Shown here in pieces: positions 46,094 to 58,800 of a stretch of 64,000 nt of DNA. The translations under genes and the position numbers were made by a program. Below the pieces are notes generated by a model that did no database searches, was not told where the DNA came from, and worked only from the letters and a program-made list of their open reading frames with translations. Source of the DNA: Epichloe hybrida (lineage: Eukaryota > Ascomycota > Sordariomycetes > Hypocreales > Clavicipitaceae); assembly GCA_019022495.1 (NCBI GenBank), contig JAFEKR010000003.1, forward strand, positions 1-64,000, read 5' to 3'. Every line of letters starts with the position of its first letter. The first letter of the stretch is position 1.

Positions 46094-46977
46094 GTGCAAG
46101 GACGAAGCTCGTACTGAGGAGTGATGGAGGGGAAATGAAAATGTTTTACGATAGAACTGGGATTTTTCACACTGGAGGGCGTGGCGTGCTTAACAAAACG
46201 GCTTTCCGAAATCTTTGCATCGCACGGCTCACACGGCAAGCGGTTGAAACGAGATTCTTAGGGGATCTGACTGACTTTTGTAACTTATTTTCCGGTTTGG
46301 GACCTCGTTCTGGGACATAAAAAACCTACTCATTGTCGTCCCTCATGGGGTGGTAGCTAGGTTCAGCAGCCCCGAAAAGAACAACAAAAAAATAAAAAAC
46401 GAGGTCATGATCACATTTCTACACTCTTTATTCTCCTTGCCGTCGCCATCATAGTAAACATTTGTCGTTTTGTCTCTTCTTTGCTCTCATCAACGTTACT
46501 TGGAACCACTACTCGGCGTCCAGAATGAAGAGAAACGGGTGACCTTGTTGAACTATTACGACAAAGCGTTACGGGCAGGCACTGTTGACTTGACGTCTAG
46601 GTCATCTCCAGAGTGAAGTGGCTTCAATTCCGCGGGCCGTATTGACACTGGAAAATTCGCCCCAATGCCTTTCAAAATGCATCTTTGTATATACACACAA
46701 ATCTGGTCCAGCCGAGAAATTCCAACACGTACATCTCACCCTTGCGATCCTGACATGCAACCCGTGGCAACAGAACCAGGCTCTTCGCATGCGTGCCTGT
46801 GTGTAAACTTTTCATAATATGAGACCATCCCCGCTCGCGCCGGAAAGCGAATAGAGCGAATATACCCCTTCCTAAACACCGTCCGTCCGGACACTTTTCG
46901 CTCATCATCAAGTTATGTTTCCCTCAAGATTGATGCGACGTTTGTACTCCGTCCATTATTTGTATCGTTGTATAAAG
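46094..46977. other. Convergent spacer between RPL35 and the Zap1-like gene
   Basis: The two 3' UTRs. No gene seen. Confidence 0.6.
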
Positions 46978-49306
46978 TCACGTTTGTGTTGCGACAGCAT
47001 GTTTTGACTCCTCAATCATGTCTATGCTGTCGTTGTCGTCGTCAACATCCCTGTCCAGAAATGCCTTGGCTTTGATCTTGCCATCACTTGCCTTGACCTT
47101 GGCTTTCTTGAGCTTGGACACCTTGTGAGCCTTGATCCTACTCTTGGCTTGACTTAGAAGAGCATCCACCTCGGCAGGCCGGTCTTTGTGGTTTGTGCCC
47201 ATGTGTCGGCGCAGCTGGTCTAGTCTGTGGAAGTCTTTTCCGCAGAGCTGACATTCATGCATACCCTTGACATTATGCGTTCGTCGGTGTTTGGATAGGT
47301 TTGACGACTCGCTGAAGCGCTTGCCGCATACTTCACACTCCAAAGGCTTATCACCTGTATGAGTTCGTTCATGCATTGCTTGAAATCGATTAACATCTCG
47401 CAATTCGGAGTTGATGTACAATTCACTTACTCAGAGCACTCTGTTGCTTGAATGCACAGCCGCAGCCAGGGAACTTGCATACCCATGGCGTTTCGCCAGT
47501 ATGAATTCGCATATGCTGATCCAGAGCTTGCTTCGCCGAGAGAGCAGCGCCACAGATACTACATTGGACGGGTTTGTCTGGTTGAGGTCAGATACACTTT
47601 ACTACATCGTGTAACCCAGTGGGATGAGGAGGTGTGTAAATGTACGACTTACATCCTGTGTGAACTTGCATGTGGCGCTCGACTTTGCTTCTTTGAGTGA
47701 AACAGGTATTACGAGTGCAATTGGCCCATCCACATCTGAAGCCGCCGTTAAACTTCCTGAGTTGCTTCAAGTGATCGTGCTTGCAATGTTTCTGCAGCTG
47801 CTCATCAGTGTCAAAGCGCTGACCACAAACGGAGTTTCCGTGGCCTACAACCCAGCGACAGAGAAACTGATCCTCCTGGGCCATGACATGTGATTTACTA
47901 TCAGTGGTAGGACTGAGAGTCTGAGCCGCGGTCGTGGCATCCGTGAGAGAGGGTTCAGACTCCAAAGGAGAGGGTGTAGGTAAGGACACAGGGGTTGCTG
48001 ACAGTGAAGGGCCCATTGACAGATTGGTCAACGGTGACATGGAAGGAGAAAAGTGTTTAGAGTTGGACGCAGAGTTATAATTGAAGTAGGAACCAGGTCC
48101 GTCGTGATGGTGACTGTGAGCTGTGGGGTGAGGTTGTCCAGATAATCCATACTGATGAGCATGCATCATCAAGTTGGATCTGTGTTCCTGGAAAATATGA
48201 TGAGCAAACTCATTGGGGTCCTGGATGGGGAAACCGCACTCGTGAGTCTGCAGTTGAGGCAGGAAGGGATCGGTGTTTGCCAAGTCGTTCGGGTTGTACT
48301 TGGGCAGAGTACACTTGGTGATCAACTGACCGGGATCATTGGCAACGCATGATCCATGCTGGGCAAGTCCATGAGCAGGATCATGATATTGCATGATATG
48401 GCTGGCCAGAGCGAACTCAAAGGCCAACTGAAATGGTTGATTAGGAAAGGCTGGGGGCCCATCGAGGTTTGTAAGCATGGAATCCATGGAAAGACTACCA
48501 CAAGGCAAACTATCAGGAAAGGTCAAAAAGTCCAGGCTCCCATCTCTCGATGCGCTTGAGGAATGTGGCAGGCGCTGTTGCATATATGCACTTTGAAGCA
48601 TATGAGACTGATTGTCGTTGAAGGATGCCAGTGCCGCTGCCGCAGCTTTATCGCCGTCTGACAAGGCTGAAGAAGTTGGAATCTGTGGCGGCTGCGTGGT
48701 CTGGTCGACGATGCAATTTTCATCAGTACATGGCTGGCTTCCAGCCGGACAGTCCTCGCCTACACAAACTCGAGGGCTTCCACACGCATCGTCATCACAA
48801 CAAACTGCGTGGCTGGTCTCGCCGCATCGACTTGGGCAGGTGCCCTCACAGGCCGAGCTGCAAGACATTGACACACAGTCATCATCTTTACAATTATCAA
48901 GACCGCCGTTGTTCTGAAAATTGCAGCCAGCCAGGGCATTGTCGTTGAAGATGTGATTCCATGAGTAGTCATGCGAGTGGACCAGGCTGGTTGGAACATC
49001 CATTTGACTCTTCCTCCTGTTGTGATCTCCCCGCTTCGTTTGACTCAAATTCCAGCCGAATGTTGAGGATGAGGTTGCTGGTGGCGTTTGGGAAAAGTTG
49101 TGGTTGAGTCTCTCTTGAGGCTTTTGAGGCTGTGTGAAGTGTAGGCAAGAATCATCGTGGATGCAAGGCTCAAATTGGCCAAAGGCTGAATTCATGTGCT
49201 CTGCGGACAACAAGGTATCGAAGTCGAGATGTATGTTGGCCATGTCGTCGTTGGTATTACGGCTCGAACCGGTCTGACCATCAAACATCATGTGCGAGTC
49301 GTCCAT
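46978..49306 (-). CDS. Zap1/ZafA-like C2H2 zinc-responsive transcription factor
   Basis: Three exons: 49306-47653, 47577-47431 and 47378-46978 (733 residues). Zap1-type factors activate zinc uptake genes when zinc is scarce. A Cys-rich acidic block (about residues 139-198: CKDDDC, CSSACEGTCPSRC, CCDDDAC, CVGEDC, CTDENC) resembles the zinc-sensing activation region of this family. The C terminus has six C2H2 fingers, including FRCGWANC...HMQVH, VQCSICG...HMRIH, CKFPGCGCAF...HERTH, LECEVCG...HRRTH and HECQLCG...HMGTNH, with the second and third interrupted by introns. A basic KSRIKAHKVSKLKKAKVK tail follows. The frame is open further upstream but has no ATG, so I chose 49306. Target genes are not in this window. 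Confidence 0.9.
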
Positions 49307-50108
49307 CAGGCCGGTTGACTCCTCATAGAGATGAAGCACACAGAAAGCTTGGGAGGAGCCGAAGGTCGAAGCAGTTTTACGCAAAACTGATCCCGGTCAT
49401 GAAAGAGGGGCTGGCCGAGGAGGAGACGAGTCAAGTCGAACACCGGTTGGAAACGGCAAGGATAGACAGAACAAGGACTATAATATACCCTTGATCTACT
49501 TCACCTCATGCGGAGATAATGACCGACGAGAGCAGGTACATTGTATGCTCAGAGATATGACCAGAACAAAGTCGTTAGTAACGTATACATGCGACATTCA
49601 TTGTCATCCAAGAAGAGATGTTGTCAAGAACCGGTTGGTGTCAAGGGCCAGTTTGTATTGTGCAAATGATGCAAGAAGCAGGCTGGGCGGCGCTTGCGCT
49701 TCTGCGCCTGTGCTCATGTGCTCATGTGCTCATGTGGGCTGAAGGTGGTTGTGGTTGGAGGGAATCCTGTTGGTTGAGAACCCGGATGGTCACTGACTGT
49801 ACATGTACATATGTAATGGAAAAAAAAAAGAGGGTGTATTGTGGGGCCTCGCGACAGCCAGCCAGTGGATCTCGTTCCGGCTAGTCTTACTGCCGGGAAG
49901 GGGAGTTGACTAGCCTTGTGGTGGTGTGCTATGGCGGGGCTTAGCAGGCAGGTGGCGGGGTAGGGTAGCCTGGGTAGGGCAACCACTTTCTCCTAACCAG
50001 ACGCGTCTCCCAACATCGTCGCGTGTCTAACATTTCTCTATTCTATTCTTCAGTCCGCAAATTACCTTCTTCCCTGCCGGCTACCTGCGCTGCTTGCAAG
50101 TCAACAAG
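49307..50108. other. Bidirectional promoter of the Zap1-like gene and PSF1
   Basis: 802 bp. It contains TGCTCATG x3 (49713-49735) and a TGTACATGTACATATGTA palindrome (about 49799-49816). I looked for a palindromic zinc-response element (ACCTT-n-AAGGT type) and saw none. Confidence 0.6.
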
Positions 50109-50868
50109 ATGTACGGTGACATGGGAGTCAAGCTGGTACGGCTCCAGCCTTCTTTGCAAGCCGCCAGTCGACTTCACTAACTATTGCCCAGGTTCAACAC
50201 GCCAAGCGAACCCAGAACCTTGCGCACTTACCGCCATACCAAGCTGAACTTGTTCGCGCGGTAACCAGAGAAGTTCGAGATCTTGATAAAGATATCAAAG
50301 ATCTTCTTGAACCATTTCAAGGCTCTTTCGACCCGGCTGCAGACCAAGCTGTTGCCTGCACACTCCTCGTTAATCATTTATCCATGCGACGCAATAAACG
50401 CTGCTTACTAGCATACCATAGAACCCGGACAGATAAATTGGAGGAGCTAGTATGGAACGGATCCGACGTCGTTGATTTGTCTGGCCAGCAGGTTCGCGAC
50501 TCAGCGAGCGCAACCAACGGCATTCCGCAGACGGGTGACGCCGCGACAAGCAGTCTGAGTCCCCAAGAAGAGGACTACGTACGACAATACAGCGACCTCT
50601 TAGCCGCATACAAAGGCCAATGGACTGATATTGACCTTACTGGGAGCTTGGAGCCACCACACGACCTTTTCATTGACGTGCGAGTTCTCAAAGATGCTGG
50701 AGAAATCCAGACCGAATACGGGTATGTCTTCTCTTGGTTGCAGATCATGTACATAAGACTAACGAACCATTCAGCGCAATTACTCTGACCAAGAACAGCC
50801 AGTTTTACGTTCGGCAAGGCGATGTTGAGAGGCTGATCGCCCAGGGATATCTGCAGAAACTCAGTTGA
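50109..50868 (+). CDS. PSF1: GINS complex subunit Psf1
   Basis: Three exons: 50109-50135, 50192-50721 and 50775-50868 (216 residues). GINS joins Cdc45 and Mcm2-7 to form the replicative helicase. The N terminus MYGDMGVKL is encoded by the first nine-codon exon. It continues VQHAKRTQNLAHLPPYQAELV, then CTLLVNHLSMRRNKRCLLAYHRTRTDKLEELVW, given here as LSMRRNKRCLLAYH, the strongest Psf1 signature. The C-terminal domain ends PHDLFIDVRVLKDAGEIQTEYG and QFYVRQGDVERLIAQGYL. About 20 low-complexity residues (SASATNGIPQTGDAATSS) form the linker. Head-to-head with the Zap1-like gene. This is a second replication factor in the window, unlinked to PRI2. Confidence 0.95.
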
Positions 50869-52029
50869 GACCACTTCGGATTTGATCGTTTTCGCGAATG
50901 AATGCGGTGAATGGCGCCTCTTAGACTCGCCAAAGAATAAGTGTACCTCATTTATCTATCACACGCACGACTTGGAGCGACCAGGGGAAGCCAGCCGACA
51001 ACCGTCCAGAAACGACACAAGCATGACCTCGGGACCCCGGCTGTGTTGCCTACGGCTTTATACATAAAGTGCAATTATGATCGAGACGAATGCATCCGTG
51101 ATCCTTCGGGCTGGCGTCGCCACGTGTATAAAGCTTCTTGACGTTCTACGGCACGGGAAAGGCGACTATCGGAATCTATGACTAGGTCAACGAGGCGCAT
51201 ACCACGGTGGAACACCCACATATCAGGCCATCCACAGGCAGGCTCCGCCGCCAACTCGATCAAACAAGGCAGCAGAATTATTGCTGGAAAGGCATGACGG
51301 AAGAACGGACGAGGCGTCGATGCACGAGTCACACCAGCGTGCTGCAAACATACGAAATGGCTCTCACCAAAAAGAGAAAAATCCGATCGCTACAACAAGG
51401 GCACTGGACATGTTGGCAGACTATTACACGCTCATAGAAGAGTTCTGAGACCGACGTTTTTGCCTATTTCCTACGGAGTTTGACTATGCTGTATTCTCCG
51501 GGCCTCGGCACCACATCATCGGCCCTGGCCCACGTTGCCGGCCCACCACCCAATGTTGGATTTTCTATGCACATTGGCGAGCCTGTTCTTGAGGATTTTG
51601 CCAGGCCCCAGATACGTAATCAATACTAGCGCGAAATTTTTGGGGCTCCGGGACTGTCGAAGTGGTGAGAGTCATGCTCATCCTGCCGGGATGCTTTGGA
51701 TCTCTGCAGCCTTGACGCGGCGCGCCAGGCGCATCCACTAAACACCGGACACACCCCGGACACACCCCGAACTATCAATAAGCATTGGAAAACAGCGTAC
51801 GCTGAGCTCATGTTTAAAAAGACGGGAACCCTCAATATTGCTGGGACAGGGATAATAGAACCGAAAATACACGCAATTCAAACTCAATTACTACAAGGCT
51901 TTTGACTCAGATGCGATTCGCCATCTCGTAAGCCGGACCGTCGCCACTTTCTCACTATCTCTTGACCTACAACGTCTCACATCTGGACCCGGCCGTTCTT
52001 CTTAAGAAAATCCAACCAGGTCGGCCAAA
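50869..52029. other. Decayed intergenic region before the PaxU-like relic
   Basis: Short open frames on both strands, none extending over a recognisable domain. The stretches around 51290-51445 and 51480-51600 have coding-like composition but are broken by stops. They may belong to the same decayed locus as the pseudogene that follows. Confidence 0.4.
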
Positions 52030-52901
52030 ATACCCAAATTCCCATGGCTCACCTCCCACTCGGACCAAGTCTTCACCCATCTGAGCGAAGCTCTCAAAAA
52101 CGCAAAGCGCATCGCTCGGGAGCACGAAAACGATCCCACCATGATCCCCTTATACGGCTTGGGGAGACGGTCTGCCCAAGCATGTCACCAAGTACCCTGA
52201 CAGGTTTCGCGAACTATATCCATACACCACACAAGTTGTCGTTCTCTCATCCAGCTCCAAAGTCATGGTTTCCAATTTCGCAAACGGTCAGACTGCATGA
52301 TTCCCGTGCTAAATGTCATCTTCAACGACAGAGCAATCGGCAATTGCAGAATCCGCGTGCACATCATGTCCAACACCGGCGCCGTCAACTACGCGACCAC
52401 CCTCAACGCCTACCAAGAAACCTTCGACCACTCCTGCCTCATCAACTTCTTATCATGGACTCCACACCCGGCAGCTCGGATCTCTCGTGGGGCAACGTCA
52501 CGCGCTGGTCAAGGGCCATGGCTCTCGGCGCAGCAGCTTGGTTTCCCTGGTCATTTGCCGTTACGCCAATCCATCTGCGGCGTGTTTCTGCTCCTAAACA
52601 ATATGTATAGCTGGGGAAGGCCGACAGAGCGCAGGGGCATGGAGCATACTCGCCGTCAATCAAACACTTTACGAAACCAAAAACAATCCGACGATTGTAC
52701 CTTTATAGTAAAGAGGATGACTTGATCTTATGGGAGGACATCAAGCACAGCGTGGCCGAGATGAGACCAATTGGATGGAAAGCTGACACGGCGATGTTCA
52801 GCGGGAGTGGCCACGTCAGACACATTAGGAAGCACTCGGCGCAGAAGCTAGAGGCGTGCGAGGATGAGACTAGCAATCTCGTGGGGGTGATCGTTGTATA
52901 A
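52030..52901 (+). pseudogene. PaxU-like (DUF829) protein, frameshifted relic
   Basis: Pieces of a DUF829/TMEM53-type alpha/beta-hydrolase-like protein occur in the expected order but in different frames: AWGDGLPKHVTKY near 52160, MSNTGAVNYATTLNAY near 52370, MDSTPGSSDLSWGNVTRWSR near 52455, SICGVFLLLNNMYSW near 52570, and LYSKEDDLILWEDI then GSGHVRHIRKH near 52700-52830. At least four frame changes and internal stops separate them, so the gene is non-functional as read. The 3' end is clearest (stop at 52901). The 5' end is uncertain. PaxU is the family name from the Penicillium paxilline cluster; nothing here suggests an indole-diterpene cluster. Sequencing error is unlikely to explain so many shifts. 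Confidence 0.8.
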
Positions 52902-53808
52902 TAAATCATGGCTAGATATTTTTGCTGTCTGGCAATTCGATGGTTTGGATGTGCTGCCAGATGCACTCAAGCTCACTTATTCGGTGTAGACGAAGGGTAA
53001 ATCCCCTCCTCCGGAAGGGGGGAAATGATATAACAGTCATTCTGTAAGTGCTGCTGTTTCTCGTCATGGCCATGTGTACTGTGGACCACACATGAATAAC
53101 ACCACCCCAGCACGCTGGGCAGCTTGATGTTGCCCTAGTCAAGCTACAGTTCGGGTTTTCTTGACCGGTAGTCCTGACATTAAATGAAGATGTCTTACCT
53201 CCATGTGATTTATAAAGGCCATCATCCAAAGCAAGTTCGGTCGAGGTTTTGCTCCAAGGGTCACGCATTTCGTGTTTCGAGAAGCCACGACTTCAATCGC
53301 AGGCACGAGATTCGAAATTTGGCGTGCAAGATACTAATATAGCTGCCTCAATTGAGCAGCATTCTGGACACAGGGAAAGTGTTAGTATCTGCCCAGGCTA
53401 ATTGCTATCTAACTTGCTAATCGTTTGATCAGGGGGATCTAAAATGCCTATTGATGAAAGTTATACAACTTATTATAGTAGACTAGATCTACTCAGTAGC
53501 CTGCCTTGCTGTTATTTATTTCGATTAGGGATTGCTCCTGTCTCCTTGAGCGTGTGAAAGATAGTGGAGTCACGTTTATATCCAATTACATAGAGATACA
53601 TACATACATGTACATACAGACCCTGGTTGACGTGACTCCACTAGCTTTGCAACAGCTCCGCTTTCCCCGCCGACAGCCGACAGCCGACATGGGAATCCGA
53701 TTGCAGGTTGCACGTGCAGGCGGCAGGCGGCAGGGACACTTTGCGTAACACTTTCTGTGGAAGATGCCGTACATTCGCGATGTGCCGCTCTCGGCCGTAT
53801 CTGCGTCG

Positions 53809-53852
53809 TCTGTCCGTCCGTCTGTCCGTCCGTCTGTCCGTCTGTCTGTCTG
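53809..53852. repeat. TCTGTCCGTCCG-type tandem repeat
   Basis: Alternating TCTG and TCCG tetramers. Intergenic. Confidence 0.9.
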
Positions 53853-54010
53853 TTGAATGTTGCGCTTTTGGTTGCCAGCTGCAGCCAGCTTGCAAGCGTA
53901 TATGTAAGCAGGGACCCAATGTCTGAGAAGCCCCTGATTGGGCGAATAAGGTGTCAGCGTGGACCGAATCGACGTCACTTGAACCTGGCATGGGCTATTT
54001 TATTTGCAAT

Positions 54011-54040
54011 CAGACCAGACCAGACCAGACCAGACCAGAC
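54011..54040. repeat. (CAGAC)n pentamer repeat
   Basis: Six CAGAC units. A related CCAGA-rich tract lies upstream of ARF1 at about 26590-26635. Confidence 0.9.
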
Positions 54041-54687
54041 TTTTCTTCTCGTCGTTCAGCAACGGCTTGACTGATTGCTTGACCCTCCCAGCGCCCATGC
54101 CAGTCCGTGATGGTTGCGATGCGAAATTGCAGTTTCTGCGAGTTGTTTTTGAAGAGAAAACTGCCCCAGAAGTTCTTCACACCGCACAGTCCAAGTCCAC
54201 ATTTGCCGTGCGTGCTCAAACTTCGTCTTGTCCTCAACACGACCTGCTAGACGCTTTCCGGCCTGGCACCATCTCGCTTACATATTACACTGCACACTGC
54301 AACCCCATGACCCCAACCTACGCAAATAATAAGACAAGACGCCTGGTCGCTGGGTGGAACTTTGGCCTTGTTGCTGTTGACTTTCTACTCACAGTACGGA
54401 GTTGTAACAGTACCACTTACTAATCATCATCAATTAGACCTTCTTCACCGGTTTAAGCAAGCTTGCCAACTCTCGCCCTTCACTTTGTCCCTCTTCTCGC
54501 TCTGTCCCTTTCCCTCTATTGCTCTATAAGCCTGTGTCCATGCAGATACTCGCGGGCATTACGACGTCCACCCTCGAACCACAATTCCCGGGGGCGAAGG
54601 CGATACGCCAATGCGACCGTCGCGGATAGCTGAGAATATCGACTGCTCGCAAGAAGGAGAGGCTGCCAGCACAACGTTATAGGGATC

Positions 54688-57600
54688 ATGTCTTCCTCAA
54701 TTCTCAGCTTCTCCTCATGGAGGAACAGGTCCTCCAGCTTCTCATCTCAGCCCAACCTGCAGCAACCCGTCCGCGACGATGCTCTTGATGCTGCTAGCTC
54801 ACACGATGACTCTACGCAGCGACTTTCAACCTCTGCAGGGTCTCCGAAAGCGTACCGAGAACCTATCCGATCGTACATACACGCCTCACTTCGAGGTCAA
54901 TTAGGTACATAATTCGACATGTCTTGTCCTGCACTAGCTCTGTACACTCTAACGTCAAAAAAGCTCCGGTTGATAGCGAGCAGAATGCCCGCACCGTTCG
55001 CCAAGACACTGCCGAACTTGCAAGCTATTTGCTTTCTGACGGCACAACACCCCGTCGTCCTTCATTTTTGCAACGAAACAGAGGCTCTATCCAAGACTTG
55101 TACGGCTCGGCTCAGGCTGAAACCGACCGCACCGATGATTGTAATGCCTCGCAAACTATCCTCGAAGTATCAGAGCCCGAATCCCCAGGGGAAGTCAATA
55201 GCGACGTCGTCGAGGAAGATATTGGCCCCTCAGTTCTCGCCAATCTTTTGCGAAAGTCGCCGCCACAGTCTGTGAAACCCGATGCTCCTATGTCGGCAGA
55301 CGAATGCCCTGCCGAGCCGAAACGGAGACGACAGAGCTCGAAATATGAGACAGTAAAGCCACGAGCGAGCGAACCGGCTGTTCCGATCACTGAGCAGACA
55401 CCGCTTTTGGGTCATGCTACAGATGAAGAAGACGATATTAGCGATGTCGAAGGCCAGAAGACGAACCGGCCAAAACATTGGTATAGCGGAATTTTTGAGA
55501 GGTGTCAGAAGGTCGAGAGCCATGTAGCACACGCTGCCAAAGCAGCAGTCCATCCGCATCGTTGGGACCGGAAAGCTTTGTGGGATAACGTTGTCGTGGA
55601 ACCGGTCTCTTGCCTGCCCGCGGTGGCCGTTGGACTATTGCTCAACATCTTGGACGCCTTGTCATACGGTAGGATACATGGTTCACGGATTGTAGCATTT
55701 CACTTCTAACTCTCGTAGGAATGATCTTGTTTCCCCTCGGTAACCAAATATTCTCACATCTTGGCTCTGCAGGAATTTCCATCTACTATGTGAGCACAGT
55801 TGTGTCACAAGTGACATTTTCTTCTGGTAGTATCTTTCGGGGAGCGGTTGGGTCTGAGCTGGTACGTTTCTCATCATGTAGTGCATAGGTATTGCATTGT
55901 TACTAACTAACTTTCTTTTTATCAAGATTGAAGTCGTTCCCTTCTTCCATAATATGGCCCAAAAGATCACGGACAATGTTGGGGAGGACAATCCGGATGC
56001 TGTGATTGCTACTACAGTTGTCGCGTATGCCCTGAGCTCTGTCATGACGGGGCTTGTGTTCTATCTCATGGGCAAATTCAAGTTTGGGTACATGGTGGGC
56101 TTCATTCCCAGGCACATCCTGATCGGCTGCATCGGAGGTGTGGGCTGGTTCCTTGTCGCTACCGGATTCGAAGTATCGGCGCGTCTGGATGGCAGCCTGG
56201 AATACAATCTGGACACGCTCAACAAGCTCATACAGGCGGATACGTTTCTCTTGTGGACCTTGCCGCTTGTACTAGCCATGATATTGTTTTATGGGCAGTC
56301 GACAATTCGGTCCAAGTATTTTCTTCCCCTGTATATTCTTGCTATTCCTCTGATATTCTACATCTTTGTTGTTTCCATCGACGCTCTGGACGCAGACGAT
56401 TTGCGAGACAAGGGATGGATATTTGAGGGCCCACCTCCCGGAGAACCTTGGTGGTATTTCTACACGTTGTATCGTGAGTTCTCAATTCCGAGCCCCGGCC
56501 TACCTTTTTGGAGTTGTGTCGAAAACTAATGAGGATTTACAGAGGTCAAACTCGTGCATTGGGATGCGATTATCGAGGTCGTACCAGCGATGATGGCGCT
56601 GACATTCTTCGGCATTCTTCATGTTCCCATCAATGTTCCTGCACTGGCCTTGAACACGGGCGAAGACAACGCTGATCTCGACAAAGAACTGAAGCTGCAC
56701 GGTTACTCCAACATACTGTCCGGGTGCATGGGCAGCATCCAAAATTATCTCGTATATGCCAATACTGTCCTTTTCGTGCGGTCTGGTGGTGACAAAAGGC
56801 TTGCGGGCTACATCTTGGCCGTCTTCACATTTGGCGTCATGGTAATCGGCCCAACCATACTAGGCTTTATTCCAGTCATGATGGTCGGAACTCTGATATT
56901 CGATCTGGGATTTGAGCTTCTGCTGGAAGCCATCTGGCTCCCGCGCAAAAAACTCAAGGTGGCGGAATATTTGACCGTCATCGTCATCGTTCTTGTCATG
57001 GGGATGCACGACTTCGTCGTGGGCATCGGTGTGGGCATCATCCTGGCGTTCATATCCTTGATCATTCAGACATCCCGCGTCTCTCCTGTTCGAGGAAGCT
57101 ACGACGGCGGTATTGTGAGCTCGACGGTGCGCCGCAATCCGTCACAACACCATTACCTCAAACAGGTTGGCCGGCAGATTCACATTATGAAACTAACCGG
57201 GTACCTCTTTTTCGGAACCATTGTCAGCGTCGAAGCGAAGATCCGCGCATTGTTGGACGATGGCGCATTCTCACGTAAGCCCATCAAGTTCCTTATTCTG
57301 GACCTGTGGCATGTCACTGGCCTGGACTACTCTGCAGGGGAGGCATTCAATACAATCAGCCGACTTCTAGCTAAGAAAGGCGTGCTGTTCGTTCTCAGCG
57401 GCGTCGACGCCGAAGGCCAGCTCGGGCGAAGTCTCCGAGCTGTTGGACTGGACAATGACAAGATTGAAGTCATGATTCTCCCTAATCTCAACTCAGCTCT
57501 GGAAAGCTGCGAAAACGAATTGCTCAAGACGCTCTATGCCAGACAGGAAGACTTCAATTCCACCAAAAGGGTTGCCACCCGTAGCGTCGACGTGCCAGCG

Positions 57601-58179
57601 GCAGCAAACGCTTCCTTATTCTCGTCTTTTGATCCACCCTTCAACTCTCCCAGACAAAGCCATCTTGCCGAAGCTGCAAGAGAGGCCCTCACTAGCGTCA
57701 AGGTCCCGCATCCCTCCAAGTGGCAGAGCTTCAACGAGCCTCTTCGCTTGATGCTCCAGATATTCCAAGGATTGAGCGGCAAGAACGAGGATTTCTGGTT
57801 CCAGGCCACACCGTACTTCAAGCGCAAGGAGTACCCCGCTGGCACGACGCTATTTCGCCGTGGCGAGCCAGCGACTGGATTCTACCTGGTTGAGCGCGGC
57901 ATCGTACGTGCCGAATACGACCTCCCTCAGGGCTGGCTCTGCGAAAGCATCGTAGCAGGGACAACTTGTGGCGAGCTGCCGTTCTTTTCAGAGACTGAAC
58001 GGACGGCGACTGCACTTGTGGAGAGGGACTGTGTGGTCTGGTTAATGGACTGCGACTCGTGGGAGAAGTTACAAAAGGAAGAGCCCGAGGTGGCGAGAGA
58101 GTTTTTGAGAATATCCTTGAAGTTGACGAGTGAGCGCATGAGCTCCATCACATCATATATACTGACCACGGCGGGATAA
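54688..58179 (+). CDS. SulP-STAS transporter with a C-terminal cNMP-binding domain
   Basis: Five exons: 54688-54872, 54938-55668, 55719-55861, 55927-56473 and 56543-58179 (1080 residues). An N-terminal cytosolic region of about 285 residues, Ser-rich and acidic, precedes a SulP membrane domain. That domain starts PAVAVGLLLNILDALSYGMIL and includes GFIPRHILIGCIGGVGWFL and MMALTFFGILHVPINVPAL. A STAS domain follows (FLILDLWHVTGLDYSA). The C terminus has a cyclic-nucleotide-binding-like fold (YPAGTTLFRRGEPATGFYLV, TTCGELPFFSETERTATAL). This layout matches yeast Ygr125w/Vsb1, a vacuolar basic amino acid transporter. The end of exon 1 is my least certain splice; another donor in the same phase lies about 15 bp upstream. 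Confidence 0.88.
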
Positions 58180-58800
58180 GCATAGTGCAGTCATGTATGT
58201 GCACTGTACACGGCGGCGTTTTTGATGTTATAATGTATTTGGATAGAACACGGTGGTCATTTGAGCGTCTGTATACGTGGAAAGTAGAGTTTGCATGGCT
58301 TTGCAGGAGCACGAATATCGCAGTTGCTTCGCGAAATGTTGAAACTTGTTGGGGCGTTTGTTTACATTGCAGTTTGATTTCATTCGGTGGTTAGTTACTA
58401 ATCCAATCTGAGGCTTCCCAGTCGCAAACGACCGACCACATTCCTGCAAATCAACAAGCGCAGGGTAGGCAGTCAGCCGAGGAAATATTTCATCCACATC
58501 CATTACTGAGGACTGCTGCAATGGATGAAGTTGAAGAAGTTGAATCGCGGAGTCGCAGTTCAAGATCCACATTTCATTATTGGTAATAACAGCATCAACC
58601 GTTCACCCTTCTCGCACAGCAGCAGCAAGTTACAACAAATCCCGGGCCACTAGTGCAGTCTTCTCCAGTCCCGCCCAGTTGAATTTGCCACTCACACAGA
58701 CTCCGTCCTCCTCTCTTTTCTCTCTCACAACATGTCTCACAACATGTTTCTTACCCAACACACCCATCATCAGACACACACGCACAAAAAACCGCAGACA
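58180..58800. other. Spacer between SulP transporter and STK19-family gene
   Basis: It contains the transporter 3' UTR and the promoter of the next gene in the same direction. In-frame ATGs at 58732 and 58744 precede the chosen STK19 start. No separate gene. Confidence 0.6.

Larger units (their letters stand above)
52902..54687. other. Intergenic region upstream of the SulP transporter
   Basis: It holds a TCCG/TCTG-type tandem (53809-53852), a CAGAC repeat (54011-54040) and a TACATACATGTACATA word (about 53597-53616). No gene is supported. Confidence 0.55.

Noticed and set aside
49307..50108. Zinc-response element in the Zap1-like promoter
   Set aside because: I scanned for ACCTT/AAGGT palindromes and found none that is convincing.
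51000..53500. Repeat-induced point mutation (RIP) as the cause of the decayed region
   Set aside because: The DNA is not strongly AT-rich, and the PaxU-like relic is broken by frameshifts rather than by a flood of C-to-T stops.
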